NCBI GenBank assembly: GCA_011391855.1
Contig: JAABPT010000014.1
Span: 1-9,377, forward strand
Length of the DNA stretch: 9,377 bases
DNA from: Burkholderiales bacterium
Lineage (GTDB): Bacteria > Pseudomonadota > Gammaproteobacteria > Burkholderiales > Burkholderiaceae_C
Reading direction: 5' to 3'
The notes beneath the pieces are model-generated. The model had not been told where the DNA came from, searched no databases, and saw only the letters and a list, made by a program, of their open reading frames with translations. Every line of letters starts with the position of its first letter. The stretch's first letter is position 1. Shown here piece after piece: positions 1 through 6,379 of the stretch. The position numbers and the translations under genes were made by a program.

Positions 1-454
1 CGGCGTGCTGCACCTCGCCCACCCACTTTGCCAGGCCCAGCGTACCAGGGCCGAACATCTGGCGGTAGTCGATCTCCTGGAAAGCCTCGCGGTCGCGCTG
101 GTCGCTGGCCACCTGGCCCACGAACAGGATCATCGGCGTCGAGTCCTGGAACGCGGTGTGCACGCCGATGCTGGCATTGGTGGCGCCGGGGCCGCGCGTC
201 ACGAAGCAGATACCCGGCCGGCCGCTCAGCTTGCCCTGCGCCTCGGCCATGAAGGCGGCGCCGCCCTCCTGCCGGCAGGCGATAAAACGGATGCGGTCGC
301 GGTATTCGTAAAAACCGTCGAGCACCGCCAGGTAGCTTTCACCGGGCACGCCGAAGCAGGTGGGCACGCCTTGCGCGACGAGGGCTTCCACCAGCGCATG
401 GCCGGCGGGTCGGACGGAGGGGGTGGCGGGGGCGAGGGCGGGGGCGGGGCTCAT
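1..454 (-). CDS. ThDP-dependent enzyme, acetolactate-synthase-like, N-terminal part (cut by window edge)
   Basis: This is the first 151 codons of a thiamine-diphosphate-dependent enzyme, read leftwards; the rest lies beyond base 1. The start is the ATG at 454-452, because an in-frame TAA lies three codons upstream. After a Pro/Ala-rich tail (residues 2-17) comes a typical ThDP-enzyme pyrimidine-binding domain: FGVPGES at 34-40, then RQEGGAA at 61-67. In that motif Glu63 sits where the family's catalytic glutamate activates the ThDP aminopyrimidine. It continues with VTRGPGATNA and AFQDSTPMILFVGQV, both standard for the acetolactate synthase, glyoxylate carboligase and benzoylformate decarboxylase superfamily. 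The wording (FGVPGES rather than FGYPGGA) differs from what I recall of biosynthetic IlvB/IlvI, so I leave the substrate open. The PP domain that would help decide it is out of view. It is divergent from nadA across 256 bases. No Shine-Dalgarno is visible. I am confident of the superfamily but not of the reaction. Confidence 0.9.
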   Translation of the reverse strand, partial: MSPAPALAPATPSVRPAGHALVEALVAQGVPTCFGVPGESYLAVLDGFYEYRDRIRFIACRQEGGAAFMAEAQGKLSGRPGICFVTRGPGATNASIGVHTAFQDSTPMILFVGQVASDQRDREAFQEIDYRQMFGPGTLGLAKWVGEVQHA

Positions 455-460
455 GACTGC

Positions 461-466
461 ACTTTA
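461..466 (-). promoter_or_regulatory. -10-like hexamer six bases before the ThDP-enzyme start
   Basis: On the minus strand TAAAGT lies exactly six bases (GCAGTC) before the ATG. It matches the sigma-70 -10 consensus at four of six positions. If used, transcription would begin at or next to the start codon, giving a leaderless mRNA, which would agree with the absence of a Shine-Dalgarno. No convincing -35 is present; the best candidate is TTCGTG with a 16-base spacer. This is an inference only. Confidence 0.25.
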
Positions 467-681
467 AGCGCTGCCCGGCCGGCACGAAGCCGGTGGTCAC
501 CAGACCCCCCGGCAGGCACGGAGGCCATGGGCGGACCTTCGGTGCGGGGGTGGGTCAGCCGTACAGGCTCAGCGCACCGCGACGCCAGTGCAGGGCTGGT
601 GCCGGCAGCGGGCCGGCCTCGGCCCGACCCGCTTGCTGCCCCGGAGTCGGGCCCACCGCCCGCGGCCCGCGGCCCGCTACC

Positions 682-714
682 ATGGACGCCCCGAAGGCGA
701 GGACCCCCCGATGA
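682..714 (+). other. Possible ten-codon upstream ORF overlapping the nadA start
   Basis: The ATG at 682 opens a short frame encoding MDAPKARTPR. Its TGA at 712-714 shares bases with the nadA ATG (711-713) in an ATGA arrangement, the same geometry that joins nadA to nadC. No Shine-Dalgarno precedes it. It could be a coupling leader peptide or chance. If a promoter used the -10-like TACCAT at 678-683, the ORF would not be transcribed in full and would be irrelevant. Confidence 0.2.
693..703 (+). promoter_or_regulatory. Ribosome binding site of nadA
   Basis: The purine-rich stretch GAAGGCGAGGA ends seven bases before the ATG at 711, the usual spacing. It decides the start of nadA against the in-frame ATG at 588, which would add 41 Arg/Pro/Gly-rich residues unlike the family. 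Confidence 0.65.
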
Positions 715-1823
715 CTGCCGTGCTCTACGACTACACCCGGCAAGACGCCCGCGGCGTCTCCACCACCGAACAGGCCTGGGCCCAGGTGCCGCCGCCGCTA
801 GGTCCGGCCGAGCGCGCCCGGGCGCGCGACCGTGCCGCCGCGCTGCTGAAGCAGCACGACGCCGTGCTGGTGGCGCATTACTACGTCGACGGCGACCTGC
901 AGGACCTGGCCCTGGCCACCGGCGGCATGGTGGCCGATTCGCTGGAGATGGCGCGTTTCGGCCGCGACCACCCGGCGCGCACGCTGGTGGTGGCCGGCGT
1001 GCGCTTCATGGGCGAGACGGCCAAGATCCTGTCGCCCCACAAACGCGTGCTGATGCCCGACCTGGAAGCCACCTGCTCGCTCGACCTGGGCTGCCCGCCC
1101 GAAGCCTTTGCGGCCTTCTGCGACGCCCACCCCGACCGCCAGGTGGTCGTCTACGCCAACACCAGCGCCGCGGTGAAGGCGCGCGCCGACTGGATGGTGA
1201 CGAGTTCGTGCGCGCTGGCCATCGTGCAGCATCTCAAGGACCAGGGACAGAAGGTGCTGTGGGCGCCCGACCGCCACCTGGGCCGCTGGATCCAGGAACA
1301 GACCGGTGCCGACATGCTGCTGTGGCAGGGCGACTGCATCGTGCACGACGAGTTCAAGGGGATCGAACTCGAACTGCTGCGCCGCGAGCACCCGGGCGCG
1401 ATGGTGCTGGTGCACCCCGAATCGCCACGCAGCGTGGTCGCGCAGGCCGACGTGGTGGGGTCGACGACGCAGTTGCTGAATGCCGTGGTCAACGGCAGCG
1501 CGCAGACCTACATCGTGGGCACCGACAAGGGGCTGATGCACCGCATGCGCCAGCTCGCTCCCGGCAAGACGCTGCTGGAGGCGCCCACCGCGGGCGTCAG
1601 CGCCACTTGCAAGAGCTGTGCGCACTGCCCGTGGATGGCGATGAATGCGATGCAAGGCGTGGTGGCCTGCCTGGAGAGTGGCCGCGGCGAAGTCCTGGTG
1701 CCCGAGCCGGTGCGCAGCCAGGCGCTGGGCTGCATCCAGCGCATGCTCGACTTCGTGCAGGCCCACCCGGGCAGCCTGGCGCAGCCGCGCGGCGGCTTCG
1801 TGCCGAACGTGGGCGCGGCATGA
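711..1823 (+). CDS. nadA: Quinolinate synthase NadA
   Basis: NadA condenses iminoaspartate (made by NadB) with dihydroxyacetone phosphate to give quinolinate, the second step of de novo NAD synthesis in the cytoplasm. It uses an oxygen-sensitive [4Fe-4S] cluster. The product is 370 residues, close to the proteobacterial norm. Family landmarks are VAHYYVDGDLQDLA near 54-67, GVRFMGETAKILSP near 96-109, Cys122 in EATCSLDLGCP, Cys209 in WQGDCIVHDEFKG, and Cys300-x2-Cys303-x2-Cys306 followed by PWMAMN. By alignment in mind with E. coli NadA (Cys113, Cys200, Cys297), the cluster ligands should be Cys122, Cys209 and Cys306. The other two Cys of the CxxCxxC motif are also kept; in E. coli this motif has been linked to a redox-active disulfide. 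The start is set by a Shine-Dalgarno seven bases upstream. The stop overlaps the nadC start as ATGA, which implies one transcript and coupled translation. Confidence 0.97.
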   Translation: MTAVLYDYTRQDARGVSTTEQAWAQVPPPLGPAERARARDRAAALLKQHDAVLVAHYYVDGDLQDLALATGGMVADSLEMARFGRDHPARTLVVAGVRFMGETAKILSPHKRVLMPDLEATCSLDLGCPPEAFAAFCDAHPDRQVVVYANTSAAVKARADWMVTSSCALAIVQHLKDQGQKVLWAPDRHLGRWIQEQTGADMLLWQGDCIVHDEFKGIELELLRREHPGAMVLVHPESPRSVVAQADVVGSTTQLLNAVVNGSAQTYIVGTDKGLMHRMRQLAPGKTLLEAPTAGVSATCKSCAHCPWMAMNAMQGVVACLESGRGEVLVPEPVRSQALGCIQRMLDFVQAHPGSLAQPRGGFVPNVGAA

Positions 1824-2695
1824 CGCGCTTCGCCGACCACGACGAGACGCTGGACGAAGCGCGCCAGCGCAATATCCGCGATGCGCTGGCCGAGGATATC
1901 GGCACCGGCGACTGGACCGGGCTGCTGGTGCCCGCGGGCCATCAGGTGCAGGCGCGGGTCATCGCGCGCGAAGCCGCGGTGCTCTGCGGCCGCGACTGGT
2001 TCGACGGCGTCGTGCACGCGCTGGACCCCGGCGCCGCCATCGCCTGGCAGGTCGCCGAAGGCGCCTGGATGACGCCCGACCAGACCGTCGTCAAGCTGAA
2101 GGGCGACGCCCGTGCCCTGCTGGCGGCCGAGCGGGCGGCGCTCAATTTCATCCAGCTGCTCAGTGCCACGGCCACCGTGACGCGGCAGCATGTGGACGCC
2201 GTGGCCGGTGCCTCGCCTGTGCCCGGCGGCTGCGCGATCCTGGACACGCGCAAGACGATCCCCGGCCTGCGCCTGGCACAGAAATACGCCGTGCGCGTGG
2301 GCGGCGGCCAGAACCAGCGCCTGGCGCTGTGGCACGGCATCCTGATCAAGGAAAACCACATCGCCGCCGCCGGCGGCGTGGCGGCCGTGCTGGCCAACGC
2401 GCACGCGCTGAAGGCCGGCGTGGAGATCCAGATCGAGGTCGAGACGCTGGCGCAACTGCAACAGGCACTGGAAGCCGACGCTGCCAGCGTGCTGCTCGAC
2501 AACTTCACGCTGCCGCAGATGCGCGAGGCGGTGGCGCTGAACGCCGGCCGCGCGCTGCTGGAGGTGTCGGGCAGCGTGCAACTCGACCAGCTGCGCGCCA
2601 TCGCCGCCACTGGCGTACACCGAATTTCCGTCGGCAAGCTCACCAAGGACCTGCGCGCCGTGGACTTTTCGATGCGCATCGTGGACCAGGCCTGA
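1820..2695 (+). CDS. nadC: Nicotinate-nucleotide pyrophosphorylase (carboxylating), quinolinate phosphoribosyltransferase NadC
   Basis: NadC transfers a phosphoribosyl group from PRPP to quinolinate with decarboxylation, giving nicotinate mononucleotide, the third step of de novo NAD synthesis. The product is 291 residues, normal for the family. Visible landmarks: AEDIGTGDWT near 24-33 in the N-terminal sandwich domain; ERAALNF with Arg105; DTRKTIPGLR at 142-151 with Arg144 and Lys145; GGGQNQR at 161-167; LIKENH with Lys177; IEVE with Glu206; LLDNF with Asp227; EVSGSV at 248-253. All are in the order of the type II PRTase barrel. The position that is His161 in the M. tuberculosis enzyme (GGGxNHR) is Gln166 here. 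The ATG overlaps the nadA stop (ATGA) and has no Shine-Dalgarno of its own, so translation is probably coupled to nadA. The alternative frame extending upstream through nadA is a high-GC artefact. Confidence 0.97.
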   Translation: MTRFADHDETLDEARQRNIRDALAEDIGTGDWTGLLVPAGHQVQARVIAREAAVLCGRDWFDGVVHALDPGAAIAWQVAEGAWMTPDQTVVKLKGDARALLAAERAALNFIQLLSATATVTRQHVDAVAGASPVPGGCAILDTRKTIPGLRLAQKYAVRVGGGQNQRLALWHGILIKENHIAAAGGVAAVLANAHALKAGVEIQIEVETLAQLQQALEADAASVLLDNFTLPQMREAVALNAGRALLEVSGSVQLDQLRAIAATGVHRISVGKLTKDLRAVDFSMRIVDQA

Positions 2696-2799
2696 CATCA
2701 TGGCCTCTCCAGTCCGGGCGGCCCGCTGCCGATATGGCGTGACGTCCCGGCTCGACACCCGCAAACCCGTGCCCGACAGCCTGCCTGCCCTTCCCGTCC

Positions 2800-4605
2800 A
2801 TGACCACCGCCGCGCCGCCCGCCGGGCAGACAGCCATGGCTGAAGCGTCCGACCGCATCGCCCGCGCCTGGGAATTGAGCTATCTCGACCCGATCGCCGC
2901 GCGCGAGATCGGTCGCGAGCTCGTGGCCGAAGGTGGCGCGGCGGCGGGCGCAGGCTGGCTGCAGGTGGCGCTGGCCGAGGTGCGCGTGGGTGACGCCGCC
3001 GTGGCGCTGGACGCACTGGGCCAAGCGCGCTCGGCCTGCATCGCCGCCAACGACGCGCCCGGCCTGACCCTGTGCGACGAGGTGCAGGCCATCCTGCTGC
3101 GGCGCACCGGCGACCCGGAAGGCTCGGCGCGGCTTCACGCCGCCATCGACGCACGCGACAGTGGCGGCGCGACGCCCATGCAGCGCTTCATCGGCCACAA
3201 CTCGCGCGCCATCACAGCCAAGGTGCTGGGCCGCGTTGACGAGGCGCTGCAGCAGTTCTATGCCGCCAGCGACGCCGCGCAAGCCACCGGCTGGACCGGG
3301 CCGCGCATCACGGCCCTGGGCAACCTGGGCGGCTACCAGCAGGAGCTGTACAACCTGGAAGATGCGCGCCAGCTCAGCGAGCAGGCGCTGCGCCTGGCGC
3401 GCGAGGCCGGCGCACGCCCCATGGTGGCCACGGCCGCGGCCAACCTGATCATCATCCACCACGCCGCCGGCGACCCGGCGCAGGCCCGGGCGATGGCGGA
3501 ATTCCTGCTCACCCACCCCGAAGAGCTCTTGCCGCGTGCGTTGGAGCAGCATGCGCTGCCGCTGGCGCTGGCCCACCTGAGCACGGGCGATATCGAGGCC
3601 GCCGAGCGCCACCTGCGCCAAGCCCCCGCGGCCCAGTTCGGGGATCTCGACGACCTGAGCTTCCGCGCCTGGCTGCAGGCACGCTGCCTGCTGGCGCGCG
3701 GCGCCGCCGCCGCGGCGCGCGAGGTGGCCGAGCGCACCCTGGCCGAGCGGGCGCGCGGGCGCCAGCGCGAGCAGTCCTACAACCTGATGGAACTGCACCG
3801 CGTCGCCGCCGACGCCTGCGAGGCGCTGGGCGACGCAGTGGCGGCACTGGCCTGCATGCGCCAGGCGCACGCGCTGTACGAGAAGCTCGTGGGCCGCAGC
3901 GCCCGCGCGCGCTGGCTGTCGTTGCAGGCCGGCCACCAACTGGCCGAAGCGCAGCGCGAGCGCGACTTGGCGCTCGATTCCCGCCGCACAGTGGAAGACG
4001 ACCGCCGCCGCCTGGCCGAGCTGAATGCCGCGCTGCGGGCCCAGATCGCGCAGACCGAGATGCTGCACGCCAGGCTGCGCGAACAGGCGCTGCGCGACCC
4101 GCTCACCGGACTGCACAACCGGCGCTACCTGTTCGAAATGGCGCCAGGGCTGCTGGAACTGGCGCGGCGCCAGGGTTCGCTGCTGTGCGTGGTGCTGATC
4201 GACCTGGACCATTTCAAGCTGCTCAACGACACCTACGGCCACCAGGCCGGCGACCTGGTGCTGCAGCGCTTTGCCACGCTGCTGACGCAGATGCTGCGCC
4301 GCAGCGACGTGGTCTGCCGCCATGGCGGCGAGGAATTCGTGGCCGTCATGCCCGACATCAGCGCCGACGGCGCCGAGGTCATGCTCGGCCGGCTGCTCGA
4401 GGCCTTCCAGTCGCAGCGCGAGGAATACGGTGCACGCCGCTTGCCGCACGGATCATTTTCAGCCGGCATCGCGCGTTTTCCGCGCCACGGCAACACCCTC
4501 GAACAACTGCTGTCGCGTGCCGACCGGGCCCTCTACGCGGCCAAGAACCACGGCCGCGCGCGCATCGAACAGGCCCCGCGCACGGGCTTCGGCACGTTGA
4601 TCTGA
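2800..4605 (+). CDS. TPR-repeat diguanylate cyclase (GGDEF protein)
   Basis: This is a 601-residue cytoplasmic signalling protein with no signal peptide or membrane segment. Residues 20-365 are helical with TPR-like repeats, the clearest at about 173-205, 209-236, 254-275 and 328-362. A charged stretch at about 382-430 should form a coiled coil and leads into a GGDEF domain that starts at DPLTGLHNRR (433-442). The metal-binding DLDHFK is at 468-473, YGHQAGD follows at 479-485, and the active signature is GGEEF at 509-513. The inhibitory I-site RxxD (Arg500, Asp503) stands five residues before it. By family knowledge these features predict an active, product-inhibited synthase of cyclic di-GMP from two GTP; the TPR part probably receives a protein signal. 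No EAL domain is present. It starts 104 bases after nadC on the same strand and converges on nadB. No clear Shine-Dalgarno is seen; the ATG at 2836 is an alternative start that removes 12 residues. Confidence 0.92.
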   Translation: MTTAAPPAGQTAMAEASDRIARAWELSYLDPIAAREIGRELVAEGGAAAGAGWLQVALAEVRVGDAAVALDALGQARSACIAANDAPGLTLCDEVQAILLRRTGDPEGSARLHAAIDARDSGGATPMQRFIGHNSRAITAKVLGRVDEALQQFYAASDAAQATGWTGPRITALGNLGGYQQELYNLEDARQLSEQALRLAREAGARPMVATAAANLIIIHHAAGDPAQARAMAEFLLTHPEELLPRALEQHALPLALAHLSTGDIEAAERHLRQAPAAQFGDLDDLSFRAWLQARCLLARGAAAAAREVAERTLAERARGRQREQSYNLMELHRVAADACEALGDAVAALACMRQAHALYEKLVGRSARARWLSLQAGHQLAEAQRERDLALDSRRTVEDDRRRLAELNAALRAQIAQTEMLHARLREQALRDPLTGLHNRRYLFEMAPGLLELARRQGSLLCVVLIDLDHFKLLNDTYGHQAGDLVLQRFATLLTQMLRRSDVVCRHGGEEFVAVMPDISADGAEVMLGRLLEAFQSQREEYGARRLPHGSFSAGIARFPRHGNTLEQLLSRADRALYAAKNHGRARIEQAPRTGFGTLI

Positions 4606-4615
4606 CCCGCCGCGA

Positions 4616-6280
4616 TCAGAGCCGCCCGCTCTTGGCCGGCCGCGTGAGCACGGTCGGGAAGCTGACCGGCAGCGCGTGCGGGAAGTCGCGGCTGTAGTGC
4701 AGGCCACGGCTTTCGTGGCGGCGCAGCGCCGAACGCACGATGAGTTCGGCGCACACCACCAGGTTGCGCAGTTCCAGCAGGTCGCGGTTGACGCGGAAAT
4801 TGGCGTAGTAGTCGTCGATCTCGTCGCGCAGCATCTTGATGCGGTGCAGCGCGCGTTCCAGCCGCTTGGTCGTGCGCACGATGCCGACGTAATTCCACAT
4901 CAGCAGCCGCAGCTCGTCCCAGTTGTGCGAGATGACGACCTGCTCGTCGGCGTCCTCGACCTGGCTCTCGTCCCAGGGCGGCAGCAGGGGCAGCGTGGGC
5001 GGCACCTCGCGCAGGATGCGTTCGGCACAGCTGCGGCCCAGCACCACGCATTCGAGCAGCGAATTGCTGGCCAGCCGGTTGGCGCCGTGCAACCCGGTGT
5101 AGGTGGCCTCGCCCACGGCATACAGGCCCGGCAGGTCGGTGCGGCCTTCCAGGTCGGTGACGACGCCGCCGCAGGTGTAGTGCGCTGCCGGCACCACGGG
5201 AATGGGCTGGCGCGCGATGTCGATGCCCAGCTGCAGGCAGCGCGCGTGGATGGTGGGGAAGTGTTCCTTCAGGAAGGCCTCGCCCTTTTCCTGCACGATG
5301 GGGCGGGCGTCCAGCCAGACATGGTCCAGGCCGTGTTTCTTCATCTCGAAGTCGATCGCGCGCGCCACGATGTCGCGCGGCGCCAGTTCGGCGCGTTCGT
5401 CGTGCGCCGGCATGAAGCGCGTGCCCCCGGGGTCACCCGGTCCCAGGCTCGGCAAGGTGAGCTGCGCGCCTTCGCCGCGCAGCGCCTCGGTGAGCAGGAA
5501 GGTGCGGTCCTTGGGGTGGTAAAGGCAGGTCGGGTGGAACTGGATGAATTCCATGTTGCCCACCCGGCAGCCGGCGCGCCAAGCCATGGCGATGCCGTCG
5601 CCGGTGGCGGTGTCGGGGTTGCTGGTGTAGCGGTAGACCTTGCCCACGCCGCCGGTGGCCAGCACCACCGCGGCCGCAGGCAGGGTCTCGACGCGGCCGT
5701 GGTCCATGTCCAGTGCATAGACGCCCCAGCAGCGCGACTCCTGCTCCGCCCGGGCGGCGCGCTTGAGGTGGCGCGAGGTCACCACGTCCACCGCCATCCA
5801 ACGTTCGCGCAGCGTGATGTTGGGGTGGGCGCGGGCGCGCGCCAGCAGCGCGTCCTGGATGGCGCGGCCCGTCGCATCCGCGGCGTGCGCGATGCGGCGC
5901 ACGGCATGGCCACCTTCGCGCGTGAGGTGCAATCCCAGCGGTCCGGCGGGGTCGCCGGAGAAGGGCACGCCGGCGTCCACCAGCCACTGCACGGCGCGCG
6001 CGCTGTTCTCGGCGATGAATCGCGCGGTGTGTTCGTCCACCAGGCCGGCACCGGCGTCCTGCGTGTCGTGCACATGCGAAGCGATGCTGTCGTCGCTGCC
6101 GAGCACGCCCACGATGCCGCCCTGAGCCCAGGCGGTGGCGCTCTCGTCGAGTGCTCGCTTGGCCAGCACGACCACCGGCTGCCGGTCGGCCAGCAGCAGT
6201 GCCGTGGCCAGGCCACCGAGGCCGGCACCGACCACGACCACGGGCGCCACGGCTGGCGAGCTGTTGCTGTGGAAAGTCAT
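4616..6280 (-). CDS. nadB: L-aspartate oxidase NadB
   Basis: NadB is an FAD flavoprotein that oxidises L-aspartate to iminoaspartate, using oxygen or fumarate as acceptor, the first step of de novo NAD synthesis. The product is 554 residues, the usual size. It has the FAD dinucleotide fold VVVVGAGLGG (14-23), SATAWAQGGI (48-56), TREGGH with Glu122, ATGGVGKVY (208-216), QFHPT with His249, LLTEALRGEGA (262-272), APRDIVARAI with Arg302, HYTCGG with His367, and the C-terminal FAD motif YAVGEATYTGLHGANRLASN (387-406). These match the catalytic Glu, His, Arg and His positions known in E. coli NadB (121, 244, 290, 351). Glu122 in the TREGGH context supports aspartate oxidase over succinate dehydrogenase or fumarate reductase flavoproteins. 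It is transcribed towards the diguanylate cyclase with 10 bases between stops. No Shine-Dalgarno is evident before the ATG. Confidence 0.97.
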   Translation of the reverse strand: MTFHSNSSPAVAPVVVVGAGLGGLATALLLADRQPVVVLAKRALDESATAWAQGGIVGVLGSDDSIASHVHDTQDAGAGLVDEHTARFIAENSARAVQWLVDAGVPFSGDPAGPLGLHLTREGGHAVRRIAHAADATGRAIQDALLARARAHPNITLRERWMAVDVVTSRHLKRAARAEQESRCWGVYALDMDHGRVETLPAAAVVLATGGVGKVYRYTSNPDTATGDGIAMAWRAGCRVGNMEFIQFHPTCLYHPKDRTFLLTEALRGEGAQLTLPSLGPGDPGGTRFMPAHDERAELAPRDIVARAIDFEMKKHGLDHVWLDARPIVQEKGEAFLKEHFPTIHARCLQLGIDIARQPIPVVPAAHYTCGGVVTDLEGRTDLPGLYAVGEATYTGLHGANRLASNSLLECVVLGRSCAERILREVPPTLPLLPPWDESQVEDADEQVVISHNWDELRLLMWNYVGIVRTTKRLERALHRIKMLRDEIDDYYANFRVNRDLLELRNLVVCAELIVRSALRRHESRGLHYSRDFPHALPVSFPTVLTRPAKSGRL

Positions 6281-6313
6281 CGCAGTGGCCGTGACCTGTG
6301 TGGCGGGAAGATG

Positions 6314-6319
6314 ATTCTA
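6314..6319 (-). promoter_or_regulatory. Candidate -10 element of nadB
   Basis: Read on the minus strand this is TAGAAT, five of six matches to the sigma-70 -10 consensus, 33 bases before the nadB ATG. It stands out in very GC-rich surroundings. No -35 hexamer is recognisable at 16-18 bases upstream, where the palindrome lies instead. Confidence 0.4.
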
Positions 6320-6324
6320 GGGAA

Positions 6325-6343
6325 GGCGCCGACGCGCGGCGCC
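6325..6343. repeat. Interrupted palindrome, 7-base arms
   Basis: GGCGCCG and CGGCGCC are separated by ACGCG, a perfect inverted repeat with 7-base arms. It sits in the divergent spacer, beginning five bases upstream of the candidate nadB -10 and covering the spacer and -35 zone. That is where a repressor operator would act. It is made only of G and C in its arms, so chance cannot be excluded at this base composition. Confidence 0.4.
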
Positions 6344-6367
6344 ACGGCATTTCCCGCTCGACCGCCC

Positions 6368-6373
6368 TATGAT
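6368..6373 (+). promoter_or_regulatory. -10-like hexamer six bases before the unknown gene's ATG
   Basis: TATGAT (five of six matches to the -10 consensus) is followed by exactly six bases (GAAGCT) and the ATG at 6380. Transcription from it would start at or beside the A of the ATG, giving a leaderless message. The lack of a good Shine-Dalgarno agrees with this. No -35 is obvious. Confidence 0.3.
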
Positions 6374-6379
6374 GAAGCT

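Larger units (their letters stand above)
455..710. other. Divergent intergenic spacer between the ThDP-enzyme gene and nadA
   Basis: This is a 256-base GC-rich spacer that must hold the 5' signals of both flanking genes. I see a short inverted repeat (CCGGC, five-base loop, GCCGG at 479-493) and a GC repeat near 660-676 (gcggcccgcggcccgc). I see no strong sigma-70 promoter and no riboswitch-like structure that I can name. Small open frames here encode Pro/Arg/Gly-rich peptides typical of high-GC non-coding sequence. Confidence 0.6.
6281..6379. other. Divergent spacer between nadB and the unknown 418-residue gene
   Basis: This 99-base spacer must carry both 5' control regions. It holds a -10-like TAGAAT for nadB (6314-6319), a 19-base interrupted palindrome (6325-6343) and a -10-like TATGAT for the rightward gene (6368-6373). 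I recognise no known regulator box here. In particular, I do not see an AT-rich NrtR- or NadR-like site. Confidence 0.6.

Noticed and set aside
588..710. In-frame N-terminal extension of NadA from the ATG at 588
   Set aside because: It would add 41 Arg/Pro/Gly-rich residues not seen in the family, and the ATG at 711 has a well-spaced Shine-Dalgarno.
455..710. Riboswitch (for example an NAD- or thiamine-sensing type) in the spacer before nadA
   Set aside because: I can identify no conserved riboswitch core in this spacer; the thiamine link would also be only by cofactor of the neighbouring enzyme.
5..1819. Very long plus-strand open frame running into nadC
   Set aside because: It is antisense to the ThDP-enzyme gene and out of frame with nadA; its product is Arg/Gly/Pro/His-rich. 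Only the part from 1820 (NadC) is real.
1508..3154. 548-codon minus-strand frame across nadA, nadC and the cyclase start
   Set aside because: It overlaps three well-supported genes on the other strand and encodes a low-complexity Arg/His/Gln-rich product.
2698..4449. 583-codon minus-strand frame opposite the diguanylate cyclase
   Set aside because: The product is Gln/His/Arg/Gly-rich with no motif, while the plus strand has a full GGDEF domain and TPR repeats. This is a high-GC shadow.
4598..4618. TGATC / GATCA inverted repeat at the cyclase-nadB junction as a bidirectional terminator
   Set aside because: The stem is only 5 bp with an 11-base loop, and there is no T-run on either strand.
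4676..6379. Open frame extending the unknown gene upstream across nadB
   Set aside because: It is antisense to a complete nadB with all catalytic residues; the extension is open only through GC bias.
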